Below are positions 53,683 through 63,199 of a DNA stretch of 64,000 nt, in pieces. The DNA is from Lactobacillus hominis DSM 23910 = CRBIP 24.179 (GTDB taxonomy: Bacteria; Bacillota; Bacilli; Lactobacillales; Lactobacillaceae). The DNA lies in the NCBI RefSeq assembly GCF_000296835.1, contig NZ_CAKE01000010.1, positions 62,001 through 126,000 on the forward strand, given 5' to 3'. The notes below the pieces were generated by a model. It was given only the letters and a program-made list of their open reading frames with translations. It did no database searches and was not told the DNA's origin. The first letter of the stretch is position 1. Every line of letters starts with the position of its first letter. The translations under genes were made by a program, and so were the position numbers.

Positions 53683-54849
53683 ATGACAGAAATCTTTAAA
53701 AAACATTGGTCAGAATATAAATATAGTAAAAACATGTTACAAGATGCATTAATCAAGCATGTGATGGATTTAATGCCATATCGCATGAGCGATGAAGGTG
53801 AAGTCTTAGAAATCATTATGAATATTAAAGAAAGTGATGAACAAAGCTGGATTAATGCCTGGAGTAATATGGCAGCAAACTTACAGAACCGTGCGCATAA
53901 GTTTGAAAAAGCCGGCAAACTAATTAGTGCTGGTAGTAGTTATCTGCGGGCTTCTACTTATTGGCGTGTATCCCTAATGTATTTTGGTGATTGGCAGGAC
54001 CCTAGAATGCAAGAATTTTCTCAAAGAAGTAAAGACTGTTATGACCGTGCGTTAGAGTTAAATGGTTATCCTGGTGAAGCAATAAGAATTCCTTATGAAA
54101 ATACTTATTTACCAGGGCATTTTTATCGCTCACCATATGCTAAAAATAAAAAGACACCATTATTAATCGTAATTCCAGGACGTGATACCTGGGCCGATGA
54201 TACGATTTGGGTTACTGATGCTGCAATTAAGCGCGGGATTCATGCCTTAACTTTTGATGGTCCTGGACAGGGGATGGCCTTAAGACTGCAAGACTTAAAG
54301 TTTAGACCTGACTTTGAGAATGTTTTAGGACCAGTTATTGATTTTGCCCAAAAACAAGAAGAAGTTGATTCAAAACAAATTGGTGCGATGGGCATGAGCT
54401 TTGGTGGCTTTTTAGTAGCTCGTGGTGCAGCTTTTGATGATCGGTTAAAGTTTATAATTTCTGATCCTGGTAATATGAATTGGGGTGGTATGATTGCTGG
54501 ACGCTTAGAAAAAGCACTTAAGATGCCAGCAATGATTCGACCTAATATGATTGACTTTGTTTTAAAGGACTATGAATGGAAGCATGGAGCAACTGATAAG
54601 ACTATAATTAATGAATTACAAAAATTTGATAATACAAAAATTGTACCAAATATTAAAACTAAAACCTTAGTTTTAGATGGTTCCGCAGAGGTTACCTATG
54701 GAGCAGCGAAAAAGTTTTATGATGCTTTAACATGTCCTAAGGATTATTTACTGTTTGATGAAAATTCAACTGCTCAGCAACATACGCAAATGGGCGGCTA
54801 TGCAACTGGAACGGAATATATTATGAATTGGATTGAAGATAATTTTTAG
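53683..54849 (+). CDS. Alpha/beta-hydrolase (FrsA/DUF1100-like esterase)
   Basis: A 388-residue protein. The N-terminal ~140 residues are helical (a cap, with WSNMAANLQNRAHKFEKAG), followed by an alpha/beta hydrolase core: VIPGRDTWADD, DGPGQGMAL, nucleophile Ser239 in GMSFGGF, an acid in LVLDGSAEV and a likely His in QQHTQMGG. The layout matches FrsA-like or 2,6-dihydropseudooxynicotine-type esterases. It is probably repressed by the divergent TetR and cotranscribed with the NAD(P)-binding gene 20 bp downstream. The substrate is unknown. Confidence 0.83.
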   Translation: MTEIFKKHWSEYKYSKNMLQDALIKHVMDLMPYRMSDEGEVLEIIMNIKESDEQSWINAWSNMAANLQNRAHKFEKAGKLISAGSSYLRASTYWRVSLMYFGDWQDPRMQEFSQRSKDCYDRALELNGYPGEAIRIPYENTYLPGHFYRSPYAKNKKTPLLIVIPGRDTWADDTIWVTDAAIKRGIHALTFDGPGQGMALRLQDLKFRPDFENVLGPVIDFAQKQEEVDSKQIGAMGMSFGGFLVARGAAFDDRLKFIISDPGNMNWGGMIAGRLEKALKMPAMIRPNMIDFVLKDYEWKHGATDKTIINELQKFDNTKIVPNIKTKTLVLDGSAEVTYGAAKKFYDALTCPKDYLLFDENSTAQQHTQMGGYATGTEYIMNWIEDNF

Positions 54850-54869
54850 TTAATGGAAAGGAGAAGCTA

Positions 54870-55517
54870 ATGAAACTTTTCTTAATTGGTGCAACAGGTA
54901 GAACAGGATCTGAAATAGTTAAACAAGCTTTAACACGTAATGATGAATTTGTTGCTTACGTTCGAAATCCGTCAAAGTTAAATATAAATGATCCTAAGCT
55001 AACAGTAATTAAAGGACAACTTGATGATGTTGCAAAAATGGCTTCTGAAATGAAGGGATGTGACGCTGTATTAGTAACATTAGGTAATCCAATTTCTAAC
55101 AGTAGTGGTAAATTATTTAGTTTTGCAATACCTGATATTATTAAGGCAATGGATCAAGCAAAAATCAAACGATTAATTAGTCTTTCTGCATTAGGTGTTG
55201 GTACAACTTTAGCCAATACCAGTTATCCTTACCGCATGGGAGCTAAAGGATTTTTGAAAGGTAATTTTACTGATCATGAAGCAGGTGAAAGTCAACTTAA
55301 AGATTCTGATTTAAACTGGACTACCATTCATCCTGGTCCATTATTTAACGGAAAAAAGACTAGAGATCCTTTAGTTAGGGATGCTGATTCGGGATATAAG
55401 ATGCCAGGTGCACCTCGAACTTATCGTAGTGATGTAGCGCAGGTGATGTTAAGAATTATCAAGGATCGTAAAACCTTTGGTAAACAGTTAATCATGTGTT
55501 CAAAGCAAGATAAATAG
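54870..55517 (+). CDS. NAD(P)-binding SDR-like protein
   Basis: A 215-residue atypical SDR: the loop IGATGRTGSEIVKQAL, then VIKGQLDDVAKMASEMKGCDAV, ISLSALGVG and WTTIHPGPL. This is the NAD(P)H-binding DUF2867/biliverdin-reductase-B-like group, which reduces flavins or small carbonyl compounds. It follows the hydrolase by 20 bp with GGAAAGGAGAAGCTA upstream, so it shares that operon and its TetR control. Confidence 0.87.
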   Translation: MKLFLIGATGRTGSEIVKQALTRNDEFVAYVRNPSKLNINDPKLTVIKGQLDDVAKMASEMKGCDAVLVTLGNPISNSSGKLFSFAIPDIIKAMDQAKIKRLISLSALGVGTTLANTSYPYRMGAKGFLKGNFTDHEAGESQLKDSDLNWTTIHPGPLFNGKKTRDPLVRDADSGYKMPGAPRTYRSDVAQVMLRIIKDRKTFGKQLIMCSKQDK

Positions 55518-55639
55518 CCCTCTTTAATACCTATTAGTATGTTTTTTTATTTTAGAGGGCGAAAAATCCACTTTTGATTAAATGAAAATAAGGCTTTGCG
55601 CTAAAAACTTATCGCATATTTTTTTGTTTTATGATACTA

Positions 55640-55744
55640 TACTTAATAACATAGCGAAAAAAATAGTGATTAAGTTTACTACGCGTATACCTTGGAAAAC
55701 TCCAAGCAGTTATGTTCTCAAATTTAACTGTAAGGAGTTTTTTT
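55640..55744 (+). promoter_or_regulatory. Attenuator leader with RBS-sequestering terminator before the MFS gene
   Basis: A -10-like TATACT (near 55640) starts a leader with two mutually exclusive hairpins: CTTGGAAAACTCCAAG (55691-55706), and AACTCC-n3-CAGTTA (55698-55712) pairing with TAACTG-n3-GGAGTT (55725-55739) followed by seven T's. The second hairpin is a terminator whose 3' arm contains the ribosome-binding site of the MFS gene. Inducer-controlled switching, as for antibiotic-resistance leaders, is inferred. Confidence 0.7.
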
Positions 55745-56977
55745 ATGCACAAAAATACATATTATTCATGGGTTAATAATTTTTATCGATTGTTTATTGG
55801 CCAAGGTTTAGCCACTATTATTTCAGAAACTGTCAATTATAGTTTACTTTTTTATCTTACCTCAATTTCGAAATCAGCCACTATTTTATCTATTTCTGAA
55901 ATAATTTCTTTATTACCAATCGCATTATTTGCTCCCTTCGCTGGCGTAATGGCAGATAGAGTTAGTAAGAAAAAGAAACTTATTTTTTCTGATACAATCA
56001 GCCTTATTGTTACTCTTTTACTATTTTTGCAGGCAATCAATAGCCACAATAATCTAACGATTGATCTAATTCTGATTTCAAATTTACTTAGATCAACTAC
56101 TATTAGTATTCAGAATCCGACTATTCAATCTGCTGTACCTGAACTTGTACCTGATGATAAGCTTTTAAAAATAAATGGGCAATATAGTTCGCTTCAAGCA
56201 CTTAATCAATTCTTTCCGCCGATTTTAGGTGGAATATTATATGGATTGCTGTCAGTAGACTATATTCTTTTACTATCAGGGCTTGCAAACGTAATAGGTA
56301 TTTGTGCCGTAATAATTACATGCTTTCCGAGGAATGAAGTTAATAATGCAAATCAACGAGGCTTTCACCTTCTGTTCGAATTAAAACAAGGTCTTCATAG
56401 TATTATTCAAGTTACTGGCCTGAATAGGGTGATTATTTACAAGGCTTTTTCCGTAGCTATTATTGTGCCATCAACTGCTTTATATCCACTTATGACTAGT
56501 GAACATTTTCATGGATCTTTAAAATTTGATGCGCCGTTAGTGGAAGTTTCAATTGCATTAGGTATGGCATTAAGTGGTCTGTGTATGGGAAATTTAAATA
56601 ATTTATCACATCGACTTACACCTGCAGGTATTGGAGTGCTAGGAATCGGATTAAGTTTGTTTATTTCTGGTATACTTCCCGGCAATCATTATGGTTTTAT
56701 AATCTTTATTATTATTAATTTTATTGCTGGGTTATGTATTCCTTGGATTGATGCACATGTTCAAACATTGCTTCAAGATAAGATTGAACATAAAAACTTA
56801 GGAAAGGTAATTAGTTTTTATTTAATGATGATCGGATTGGCCGGACCTGCGGGTCTAAGTTTAAGTAGTGTGATAAGTAAATTTATGTCTACTGCTGAGA
56901 TTTTTATTGGATCAGGAATACTACTTATTTTGATGCTTTTAGTTGCTTTATTTGATAGGAAGCTTAGAAGTATTTAA
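55745..56977 (+). CDS. MFS exporter (macrolide-efflux/Mef-like)
   Basis: A 410-residue major facilitator with about 12 hydrophobic helices. The motif-A-like loop FAGVMADRVSKKKKLI lies between helices 2 and 3. The organisation and length fit the DHA3 (Mef/EnrB) group, which exports macrolides and related drugs. I start at ATG 55745 with AAGGAG eight bases upstream; the earlier in-frame start at 55712 lies inside the attenuator. The leader hairpins give it unusually tight expression control. Confidence 0.87.
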   Translation: MHKNTYYSWVNNFYRLFIGQGLATIISETVNYSLLFYLTSISKSATILSISEIISLLPIALFAPFAGVMADRVSKKKKLIFSDTISLIVTLLLFLQAINSHNNLTIDLILISNLLRSTTISIQNPTIQSAVPELVPDDKLLKINGQYSSLQALNQFFPPILGGILYGLLSVDYILLLSGLANVIGICAVIITCFPRNEVNNANQRGFHLLFELKQGLHSIIQVTGLNRVIIYKAFSVAIIVPSTALYPLMTSEHFHGSLKFDAPLVEVSIALGMALSGLCMGNLNNLSHRLTPAGIGVLGIGLSLFISGILPGNHYGFIIFIIINFIAGLCIPWIDAHVQTLLQDKIEHKNLGKVISFYLMMIGLAGPAGLSLSSVISKFMSTAEIFIGSGILLILMLLVALFDRKLRSI

Positions 56978-57104
56978 GCTAGTTGAATATATGAATTTAA
57001 CTAACTACATAATTTATTTCTCTTCTAGATATGGAAACTTACTTACATTCATTGTCTTTTTACTTTTATTCAGAGATTAGGAGTAACCAAATAATCAAAT
57101 TAGA

Positions 57105-57151
57105 AAAAGCGAGCAATGCATTTTAAAATTGAAAATCATTGCTCGCTTTTA
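57105..57151 (+). terminator. Terminator of the MFS gene
   Basis: AAAAAGCGAGCAATG pairs with CATTGCTCGCTTTT around an 18-nt loop. Confidence 0.87.
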
Positions 57152-57187
57152 TAAACTAGAAACTTTTTTAGATACTTTTAGGTATAG

Positions 57188-57309
57188 CTATTTCTTGAAA
57201 TTTTGATATCCGGCTTCGGTAAATTTATTTAATAATTTTACATCATGAGACCATTTCTGATCTTTAACAAAATGATGGGCACGGTTAACTGCAAATGAAC
57301 CATGAATAA
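57188..57309 (-). pseudogene. C-terminal remnant of an unidentified gene
   Basis: On the minus strand a frame reads YIIHGSFAVNRAHHFVKDQ...WSHDVKLLNKFTEAGYQNFKK and stops at 57188. It has no start codon and ends where the TauE remnant begins on the other strand. The composition is that of a cytosolic enzyme tail, but I do not recognise the family. Confidence 0.5.
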
Positions 57310-57693
57310 TATAAAGGAAAATATTGTTTTAGCTTTCTTTGTAGGTTTATTTTTAGGAGCCATTTCAATCTTTCTGGCTATTGGTGGTGGACCACTTAAT
57401 GTATCTCTATTCGTAATAATTTTTCACTTCACAATGAAGCAATCGTCGGTTTATTCAATTGCAACGATCTTTTTCTCACAAATTACCAAAATCATTTCGA
57501 TTGTTGCTAGTGCACAATATCAGATGTTTGATATGAAAATGATTCCTATGTTGATCATTCTTCAATTATTGGCGGTTATATTGGTACAGTTTGGAACTAG
57601 AAAATTTCATCAGCAAAATTGGAAAGTCTTTATACAGTTTTCATGATTGCTATTACAGCAATTACTGGATTTAATGTAATTCATTTTATATAA
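57302..57693 (+). pseudogene. TauE/SafE-type sulfite/sulfonate exporter, C-terminal half
   Basis: The frame begins with an ATG at 57302 but contains only the second repeat of a TauE protein (LAIGGGPLNVSLFVIIF, YSIATIFFSQITKI). It loses frame near 57625 (FIQFS stop) and resumes as SLYTVFMIAITAITGFNVI to 57693. TauE proteins need both four-helix repeats, so this is non-functional. Confidence 0.8.
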
Positions 57694-57694
57694 A

Positions 57695-57717
57695 AAAGCA
57701 GGTAATAAACCTGCTTC
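57695..57717. terminator. Terminator between two remnants
   Basis: AAGCAGGT pairs with ACCTGCTT around AATAA, preceded by an A run. Confidence 0.65.
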
Positions 57718-57764
57718 AATTAACTATCTATTTTTGTGGCTCTTTACAAAACGCGTAACAGTAA

Positions 57765-58142
57765 TTATTCAGCTGTTGCAGCGAATATCAGAGCAAAGAT
57801 GAAGGCAATATGTAAACCGGACATAAATAATTGATTTTGTCCTACTGGATAAGTGGTGATATTTTTACCGGCTTTAAAGCTCATTGAGCTATAAAAGGAT
57901 AATGGTTGATAGACTTTCCCGAAATTACGAGCTAAGGAATTAACACTACCAGCAATCCCTAAGAATTGCTGGTCAACGGAAGACATAATAACTGAATTGT
58001 TTGGCGATTGGAAGAGTCCCATTCTGACTCCGTAAAATAAGGAAGTAACTACGAAGAGCCAAAGTGGTGAATTTAAGTTAAAGGAAGTCATAAAGGTAAA
58101 AATCGCAATTGCAATTAAAGCAGCAATTCGTTTGTTTTTCAT
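57765..58142 (-). pseudogene. MFS exporter, C-terminal third only
   Basis: A 125-residue minus-strand fragment: GVRMGLFQSPNNSVIMSSV, LGIAGSVNSLARNFG and SFKAGKNI are the ninth-to-fourteenth helix region of DHA2 drug exporters. The earlier helices are missing and about 30 residues near KVYQPLSFYSS look distorted. It begins with an internal Met, so its apparent start is fortuitous. Confidence 0.8.
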
Positions 58143-58319
58143 GAAATTATCTCTTTCCTACTTTTTACAAGTTACAGATGAATGGTAATATTTACGTTTA
58201 CAGATGTCAATATTAATTTGATTTTTGTCCATTAGTTTTGAGCAAAATATGATGGATATTAAATAATAAGTGTTACCATTAAAACTGTAAAGAAGAAACT
58301 ATTGTGTTAGGAGGATTTT

Positions 58320-59684
58320 ATGGATAAACGTAAAATTGTAATTGTTGGTGCTTCACATGGTGGTCATGAATCAGCAATTGAGCTGTTAGATAAATATAAT
58401 GATGTAGATGTAACTGTTTACGAAGCTGGCGACTTTATTTCATTTATGTCCTGTGGGATGCAGTTGTACTTAGAAAATAAAGTTACAGCAGAAGATGACG
58501 TTAGAAACTTTGCCCCAGAAGATGTTGAAAAGAAGGGCGGTCATGTTTATGCCAACCATGAAGTAACTGCTATTCATCCTGAAAATAAGACTGTTACAGT
58601 TAAGGACTTAACTAATAATTCTGAAGAAGAAGTCCAATATGATAGGTTGATTCTTTCTTCAGGCGTAACTCCTAAAGTTTTACCTGTGCCAGGTAATGAT
58701 CTCAAGAATATCTATTTGATGCGTGGACGTGACTGGGCTTCTAAGTTGATGAGTGCTGTTAACGATCCAGCAATTAAAAATGTTGCTATTGTTGGTGCTG
58801 GTTATATCGGTACCGAAGCTAGCGAAGTATTTGCTAAAGCTGGCAAGCATGTTACTTTAATGGATATGATTGATCGCCCATTAGGAACCTATCTTAATTC
58901 TGAATTACTCGATGTTTTGGAACCTACCTTTAAGAAAAGTATGGACTTGAAGATGGGTGTCAAAATTGAAGGCTTTAATGGTAATGGAAAAGTTGAAAGT
59001 GTTAAAACTGATCAAGGTGATGTCCCAGCTGATCTAGTTGTTGTTTCAGCAGGTGTAATGCCTAACACTGACTGGCTAAAGGGCGTAGTTGATTTAGATC
59101 AAAGAGGATGGATTAAGACTGATCCATATTTGAGAACTAATGTAAAAGATGTTTACGCCATTGGGGATGCAATTCTGCCGCTTTCGATTCCAGCTGGTAA
59201 GCCAATGCCAATTGCCTTAGCCACTACTACTAGAAGAGAAGCTCAATATGTGGTTGATCATATCTTCGAGGATAAGCCAGACCGTGCCTTCAAAGGTGTT
59301 ATCGGTGCCTCAGCACTAAGTGTATTTGACTATCATTTTGCTACAGCTGGATTAAACCAATTCTCAGCTGCTAGAAATAAGATTGATTATCAAACTAGTT
59401 TCTATGAAGATAACATGCGTCCAGCTTATGTTCCAGAAGCAGATAATCCTAAGGTATATGTCAGCTTAACCTTTAATCCATACACTCACCAAATCTTAGG
59501 TGGTGCAGTACTTTCCAAGTATGATATTACTGCTCAAGGCAATGTTTTAGCTTTAGCAATTAGTCATAAGATGCGTTTGGAAGACTTGGCTGAACAAGAC
59601 TTCTTCTTCCAACCAGGATTTGATCGTCAATGGAGTTTGCTTAACTTAGCTGCACAACATGCCTTAGGTATGGCAAGATTCTAA
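58320..59684 (+). CDS. nox: FAD-dependent NADH oxidase (water-forming, Nox2-like)
   Basis: A 454-residue pyridine-nucleotide disulfide oxidoreductase of the CoA-disulfide-reductase/NADH-oxidase branch. It has FAD motif IVIVGASHGGHE, single redox Cys45 in SFMSCGMQLYL (the sulfenic-acid type), NAD motif VAIVGAGYIGTE, FAD motif DVYAIGDAI and a C-terminal dimer domain. It oxidises NADH with O2 to water, regenerating NAD+ in a catalase-free lactic bacterium. An NAD(P)H peroxidase is the alternative; both share the Cys. GGAGG precedes the ATG. Monocistronic. Confidence 0.92.
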   Translation: MDKRKIVIVGASHGGHESAIELLDKYNDVDVTVYEAGDFISFMSCGMQLYLENKVTAEDDVRNFAPEDVEKKGGHVYANHEVTAIHPENKTVTVKDLTNNSEEEVQYDRLILSSGVTPKVLPVPGNDLKNIYLMRGRDWASKLMSAVNDPAIKNVAIVGAGYIGTEASEVFAKAGKHVTLMDMIDRPLGTYLNSELLDVLEPTFKKSMDLKMGVKIEGFNGNGKVESVKTDQGDVPADLVVVSAGVMPNTDWLKGVVDLDQRGWIKTDPYLRTNVKDVYAIGDAILPLSIPAGKPMPIALATTTRREAQYVVDHIFEDKPDRAFKGVIGASALSVFDYHFATAGLNQFSAARNKIDYQTSFYEDNMRPAYVPEADNPKVYVSLTFNPYTHQILGGAVLSKYDITAQGNVLALAISHKMRLEDLAEQDFFFQPGFDRQWSLLNLAAQHALGMARF

Positions 59685-59713
59685 TTTAGTCATTAATAAA
59701 GATAAGTTATCAA

Positions 59714-59757
59714 GAAAAACTAGTCATGTTTTTACAACATGGCTAGTTTTTTTGTTG
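59714..59757. terminator. Bidirectional terminator between nox and ribH
   Basis: AAAAACTAGTCATG pairs with CATGGCTAGTTTTTTT around a T/A-rich loop. Confidence 0.85.
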
Positions 59758-59790
59758 GATTTAGTTGTGTTTGGATAAAATAGTTAGTAA

Positions 59791-60252
59791 TTACAATTGC
59801 TCATTGAGGGAGATCATTTCAAGTAAACTTTGGGCAGTAGAAGAGCCTTCGTTACCTGCTTTTAAGCCCGCCCTTTGCAAAGCTTGTTCAATATTTTCTG
59901 TAGTTAAAATACCAAAAGTGACTGGAATTTTAGCTTGTAAATTCATCTGCATAATCGCATTAGTTACGTTTTGAATAATCATGGCATAATGATCAGTTTC
60001 TCCCTTGATTACTGCACCGAGAGTCATAATTCCAGCATATTTATCAGATTTAATTAGTTTTTGAGCAGTGAAGCCTATTTCAAATGCCCCTGGTACCCAG
60101 ATGACATCAATTTCATCGTCTTGGATTCCGAATTGATGAAGTGTTTCTTTAGCACCGCGAACCAAATTTTTAGTAACAATTTCATTAAATTTAGCTACGA
60201 CAATCGCGATTTTTCCATGAGTATTAGTGAAGTTTCCAGTATATTCAGTCAT
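59791..60252 (-). CDS. ribH: 6,7-dimethyl-8-ribityllumazine synthase
   Basis: A 153-residue lumazine synthase. [26 protein letters not shown] and [14 protein letters not shown] (with the active-site His) are diagnostic. It condenses 5-amino-6-ribitylaminouracil with dihydroxybutanone phosphate to make lumazine, usually as an icosahedral shell. It is the last gene of the rib operon, with its ATG overlapping the ribBA stop (TAATGA), so translation is coupled. Confidence 0.96.
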   Translation of the reverse strand: MTEYTGNFTNTHGKIAIVVAKFNEIVTKNLVRGAKETLHQFGIQDDEIDVIWVPGAFEIGFTAQKLIKSDKYAGIMTLGAVIKGETDHYAMIIQNVTNAIMQMNLQAKIPVTFGILTTENIEQALQRAGLKAGNEGSSTAQSLLEMISLNEQL

Positions 60253-61439
60253 TATTCAGCCTCCTTGAGTTCTAATAAATGATGAAATCTCTTTTTCTTA
60301 GTTTGTAGGTAAAAACGATCAACATCATTAGGTGCAATTTCTAATGGAATACGTTTATTAATCTTAATACCGTAATCGTTTAATTGGTCAATTTTATCAG
60401 GATTATTAGTTAGCAAATTGATTTCTTTGATCTTCAATTCTTTGAAAATTGTAGCGGCAACATCATAATTACGCTCATCAGGTGCAAAGCCTAACATCTG
60501 ATTTGCCTCGTAGGTGTCATGGCCTTGGTCTTGTAAGGCGTAAGCACGCAACTTGTTAGTTAAACCGATGCCACGACCTTCCTGATTGAGATAGATGATC
60601 AGGCCAGAGCCATTCTTTTCGATTTCTTTCATAGCAGTATGAAGTTGCGCACCACAATCACAACGTTTAGAACCAAAGGTATCACCAGTTAAACATTTAG
60701 AATGTACACGCGTTAATACCGGTTTGGAAGAATCGATTTTTCCTTTAATCAAAGCTACATTGCCGTGACCATAACTTTTAATCTTAAAGTGACCATATTT
60801 AGTTGGGAGATTTACAAAGTCTGAGCGACTACTCGCTTGACTATTAATGTATTCTTGTAGTTCCGCAATTGTTAAGAATGGAAGGTGATATTCCTTAGCA
60901 ATTTCTCTTAATTGAGGACGGCGTGCCATGTGTCCATCACTCTTCATTACTTCACAAATATAAGCTACTTCTGGTTCACCAGCTAAGTGGGCTAGTGCAA
61001 TTGAGGCTTCAGTGTGACCATTTCTATGCTTAATTTGATCATCCTTGGCAACAAGTGGGAAACAGTGACCAGGTCTAAAGAAATCTTCTGGTTTACTGTT
61101 AGGATCGGCGATTGCTTTAATTGTTGCAGCTCGATCATAGGCAGAAATACCTGTAGTGGTCGTCTTATAATCAACACTGATGGTAAAAGCCGTACCATAT
61201 GGATCGGTATTATCTTGTTCCATTTGGTGCAAATTTAATCGTTGAGCAATTTCCTTACTTACAGGTGTACAGAGCAAACCACGGGCATGTTTGGTCATAA
61301 AGTTGACATTTTCTGGAGTAACTTTTGAGCCTAATCCAATCATGTCTCCTTCAGATTCACGGTCTTCATCGTCAGCCACGATTACTAAACCACCGTTTTT
61401 CATCCATTTGATTGCGTTTTGAATTTTTTTGACATCCAT
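60252..61439 (-). CDS. ribBA: Bifunctional DHBP synthase / GTP cyclohydrolase II
   Basis: A 395-residue fusion. The N-terminal half is DHBP synthase ([27 protein letters not shown]). The C-terminal half is GTP cyclohydrolase II with zinc ligands [21 protein letters not shown] and [20 protein letters not shown]. The two activities start both branches of riboflavin synthesis, from ribulose-5-phosphate and [11 protein letters not shown] has Cys where most have Ile/Val; otherwise complete. Placed between ribE and ribH in the standard Firmicute order. Confidence 0.97.
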   Translation of the reverse strand: MDVKKIQNAIKWMKNGGLVIVADDEDRESEGDMIGLGSKVTPENVNFMTKHARGLLCTPVSKEIAQRLNLHQMEQDNTDPYGTAFTISVDYKTTTTGISAYDRAATIKAIADPNSKPEDFFRPGHCFPLVAKDDQIKHRNGHTEASIALAHLAGEPEVAYICEVMKSDGHMARRPQLREIAKEYHLPFLTIAELQEYINSQASSRSDFVNLPTKYGHFKIKSYGHGNVALIKGKIDSSKPVLTRVHSKCLTGDTFGSKRCDCGAQLHTAMKEIEKNGSGLIIYLNQEGRGIGLTNKLRAYALQDQGHDTYEANQMLGFAPDERNYDVAATIFKELKIKEINLLTNNPDKIDQLNDYGIKINKRIPLEIAPNDVDRFYLQTKKKRFHHLLELKEAE

Positions 61440-61440
61440 T

Positions 61441-62037
61441 TTAATTTCTCTTTTCTAAGTTCTTGGCAACATATTTACCTAAAATATCTGTTTCAATATT
61501 AATTTCTGAACCAACTTTTAATTGAGCTAAATTGGTTTCATCCTGTGTATGGGGAATTAAGCCTACGGAAAAGGTATTGTCTTTAGTATCCATCACAGTT
61601 AAGGATACGCCGTTAATAGCAATGCTACCTTGTGGCACAATTTGCTTTTCTAAGCGATCAGGGAAGCTAAACCAAATTTCGATTGCATTTTCGTTTTGTC
61701 TAATTTCTTTTACCGTGGCAACGTCGTCAACATGGCCAGTTACAATATGTCCTTCTAATCGCTGACCAACTTGTAATGATCTTTCAACATTTAACTGCGC
61801 TCCAACATTCAAATCTTTAAATGCTGTTTTTTGATAAGTTTGCGGCATCATGGTGACTGTGAAAGTATTAGAAGTGAAGCTTTCAGCGGTTAGGCAAGTA
61901 CCATTAATTGCAATAGAATCGCCAATTTTTAAATCCTTGATAAAATCGGGAGCACATCTAACAATTAACGTAATAGTTTCTTTATCTTTATCAATTTGGG
62001 CAATTTTTGCATCCCCACGTACTAAACCACTAAACAT
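61441..62037 (-). CDS. ribE: Riboflavin synthase alpha subunit
   Basis: A 198-residue two-barrel protein (MFSGLVRGDAKI and a second half with LEGHIVTGHVDDV). It carries the N- and C-terminal lumazine-binding repeats of riboflavin synthase, which dismutates two lumazines into riboflavin. I begin at ATG 62037, seven bases after AGGTGA, rather than the TTG at 62052. This start overlaps the ribD stop by eight bases, so translation is coupled. Confidence 0.95.
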   Translation of the reverse strand: MFSGLVRGDAKIAQIDKDKETITLIVRCAPDFIKDLKIGDSIAINGTCLTAESFTSNTFTVTMMPQTYQKTAFKDLNVGAQLNVERSLQVGQRLEGHIVTGHVDDVATVKEIRQNENAIEIWFSFPDRLEKQIVPQGSIAINGVSLTVMDTKDNTFSVGLIPHTQDETNLAQLKVGSEINIETDILGKYVAKNLEKRN

Positions 62038-63088
62038 CAATTTCACCTGCAATTCTTAAATTACCTGATAGCTGTTCAAATTTTACATTTTTGAGCATTA
62101 TTTTATAGCTTGGCAGAATACCAGCAGTTCCAGCTTTACCTAAAAAATGAGGACTTAAGTACTCAATTAGTTCATTAGCTAACTCACCATTCATAAAAGC
62201 ATTAGCTAATGTCGGACCACCTTCAACATAGACAGATTGAATACCTTCTTCAGTTAAGGTTTGAATAATCTCAGAAAGTTGATCTGTTTTCATTAACCAA
62301 ACTTTGACTTGCTCATTGGTTAAGCTGTTTTGGAGTTCAGCATTTCGGGTAAATATCCAAGTTGGAGCTTGTCCATCAGTTAACAGCTTTAGATTTCTGT
62401 GTTGCAGTAGCCGTCCACGACGATCAATAACTATCCTAATTGGCGGATAATCAGTTGAAATAGTCGTTAACAAGCTAGGATTATCAACTATGGCTGTATT
62501 AGAACCAACTAAAATTGCTTGATAATTTGCTCGTTCTCGGTGCACCCGATCGTAAACAGATTGATTAGTGATTGCTGTGCGAGTATTTACCTGATCGTTA
62601 ACTCGATAATCAAGACTGACTGCCTGCTTAACGGTAATCCAAGGTTGGTTCTTTTGATAAAAATAAGTATAAAACCTATTAAGTTCTTCAGCTGCATGAG
62701 CTAAAACACCAGTTGTAACTGCAATTCCGTTTGCTTTTAATTTAGCAATTCCTTTACCAGTTACCAATTTGTGTGGGTCAACCTGGGCAATAACAACGCG
62801 ATTGATCTTACTCTGCACAATCAAGTCAGAACAGGGAGGTTGTTTGCCATAATGATTGCAAGGTTCAAGTGTGACATAAAGAGTTGAATTAAATAATTGT
62901 TCTGGGGTTAATTTAGAAATGGCATCACGTTCAGCATGGCTTTTACCATAGTGAATATGATGACCAGTAGCTAGTACTTGATCGTTTTTGACAATCACAG
63001 CACCAACCAAAGGATTCTTCCAAGTTTGGAAGCGTCCTTTTTTAGCTTCTTGTAAAGCTAAATTCATATAATATTGGTCTTTTTCCAT
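62030..63088 (-). CDS. ribD: Bifunctional diaminohydroxyphosphoribosylaminopyrimidine deaminase / reductase
   Basis: A 352-residue protein with an N-terminal zinc deaminase (SHAERDAIS, PCNHYGKQPPCSDLI) and a C-terminal NADPH reductase (from about residue 150, VEGGPTLANAFM). It performs the second and third steps of riboflavin synthesis. It is the first gene of the rib operon, with AGGAAGTGATTTAA before the ATG. Transcription is governed by the FMN riboswitch 110 bp upstream. Confidence 0.97.
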   Translation of the reverse strand: MEKDQYYMNLALQEAKKGRFQTWKNPLVGAVIVKNDQVLATGHHIHYGKSHAERDAISKLTPEQLFNSTLYVTLEPCNHYGKQPPCSDLIVQSKINRVVIAQVDPHKLVTGKGIAKLKANGIAVTTGVLAHAAEELNRFYTYFYQKNQPWITVKQAVSLDYRVNDQVNTRTAITNQSVYDRVHRERANYQAILVGSNTAIVDNPSLLTTISTDYPPIRIVIDRRGRLLQHRNLKLLTDGQAPTWIFTRNAELQNSLTNEQVKVWLMKTDQLSEIIQTLTEEGIQSVYVEGGPTLANAFMNGELANELIEYLSPHFLGKAGTAGILPSYKIMLKNVKFEQLSGNLRIAGEIDV

Positions 63089-63109
63089 TTAAATCACTTC
63101 CTAACAGAA

Positions 63110-63143
63110 CAAAAAAGAACCTCGAAGCTAAACTTCGAGGTTC
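63110..63143 (-). terminator. Riboswitch-controlled terminator of the rib operon
   Basis: Read on the minus strand: GAACCTCGAAG, loop TTTAG, CTTCGAGGTTC, then TTTTTTG. The arm CTTCGAGG recurs at the 5' edge of the FMN aptamer, giving the alternative pairing needed for an anti-terminator. Confidence 0.85.
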
Positions 63144-63199
63144 AGAAATAGTATGCAAGTTAAAAAATAATTCAAGTACGCAAATAAGCGTAGATTAAA

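Noticed and set aside
53661-53918. 85-residue minus-strand ORF
   Set aside because: Antisense to the hydrolase gene, which has a ribosome-binding site and catalytic motifs.
55582-55776. 64-residue ORF overlapping the MFS start
   Set aside because: It spans the attenuator hairpins and lacks a ribosome-binding site. At most, part of it is a leader peptide.
60061-62059. Plus-strand ORFs across the rib operon
   Set aside because: Antisense to complete, motif-bearing rib genes.
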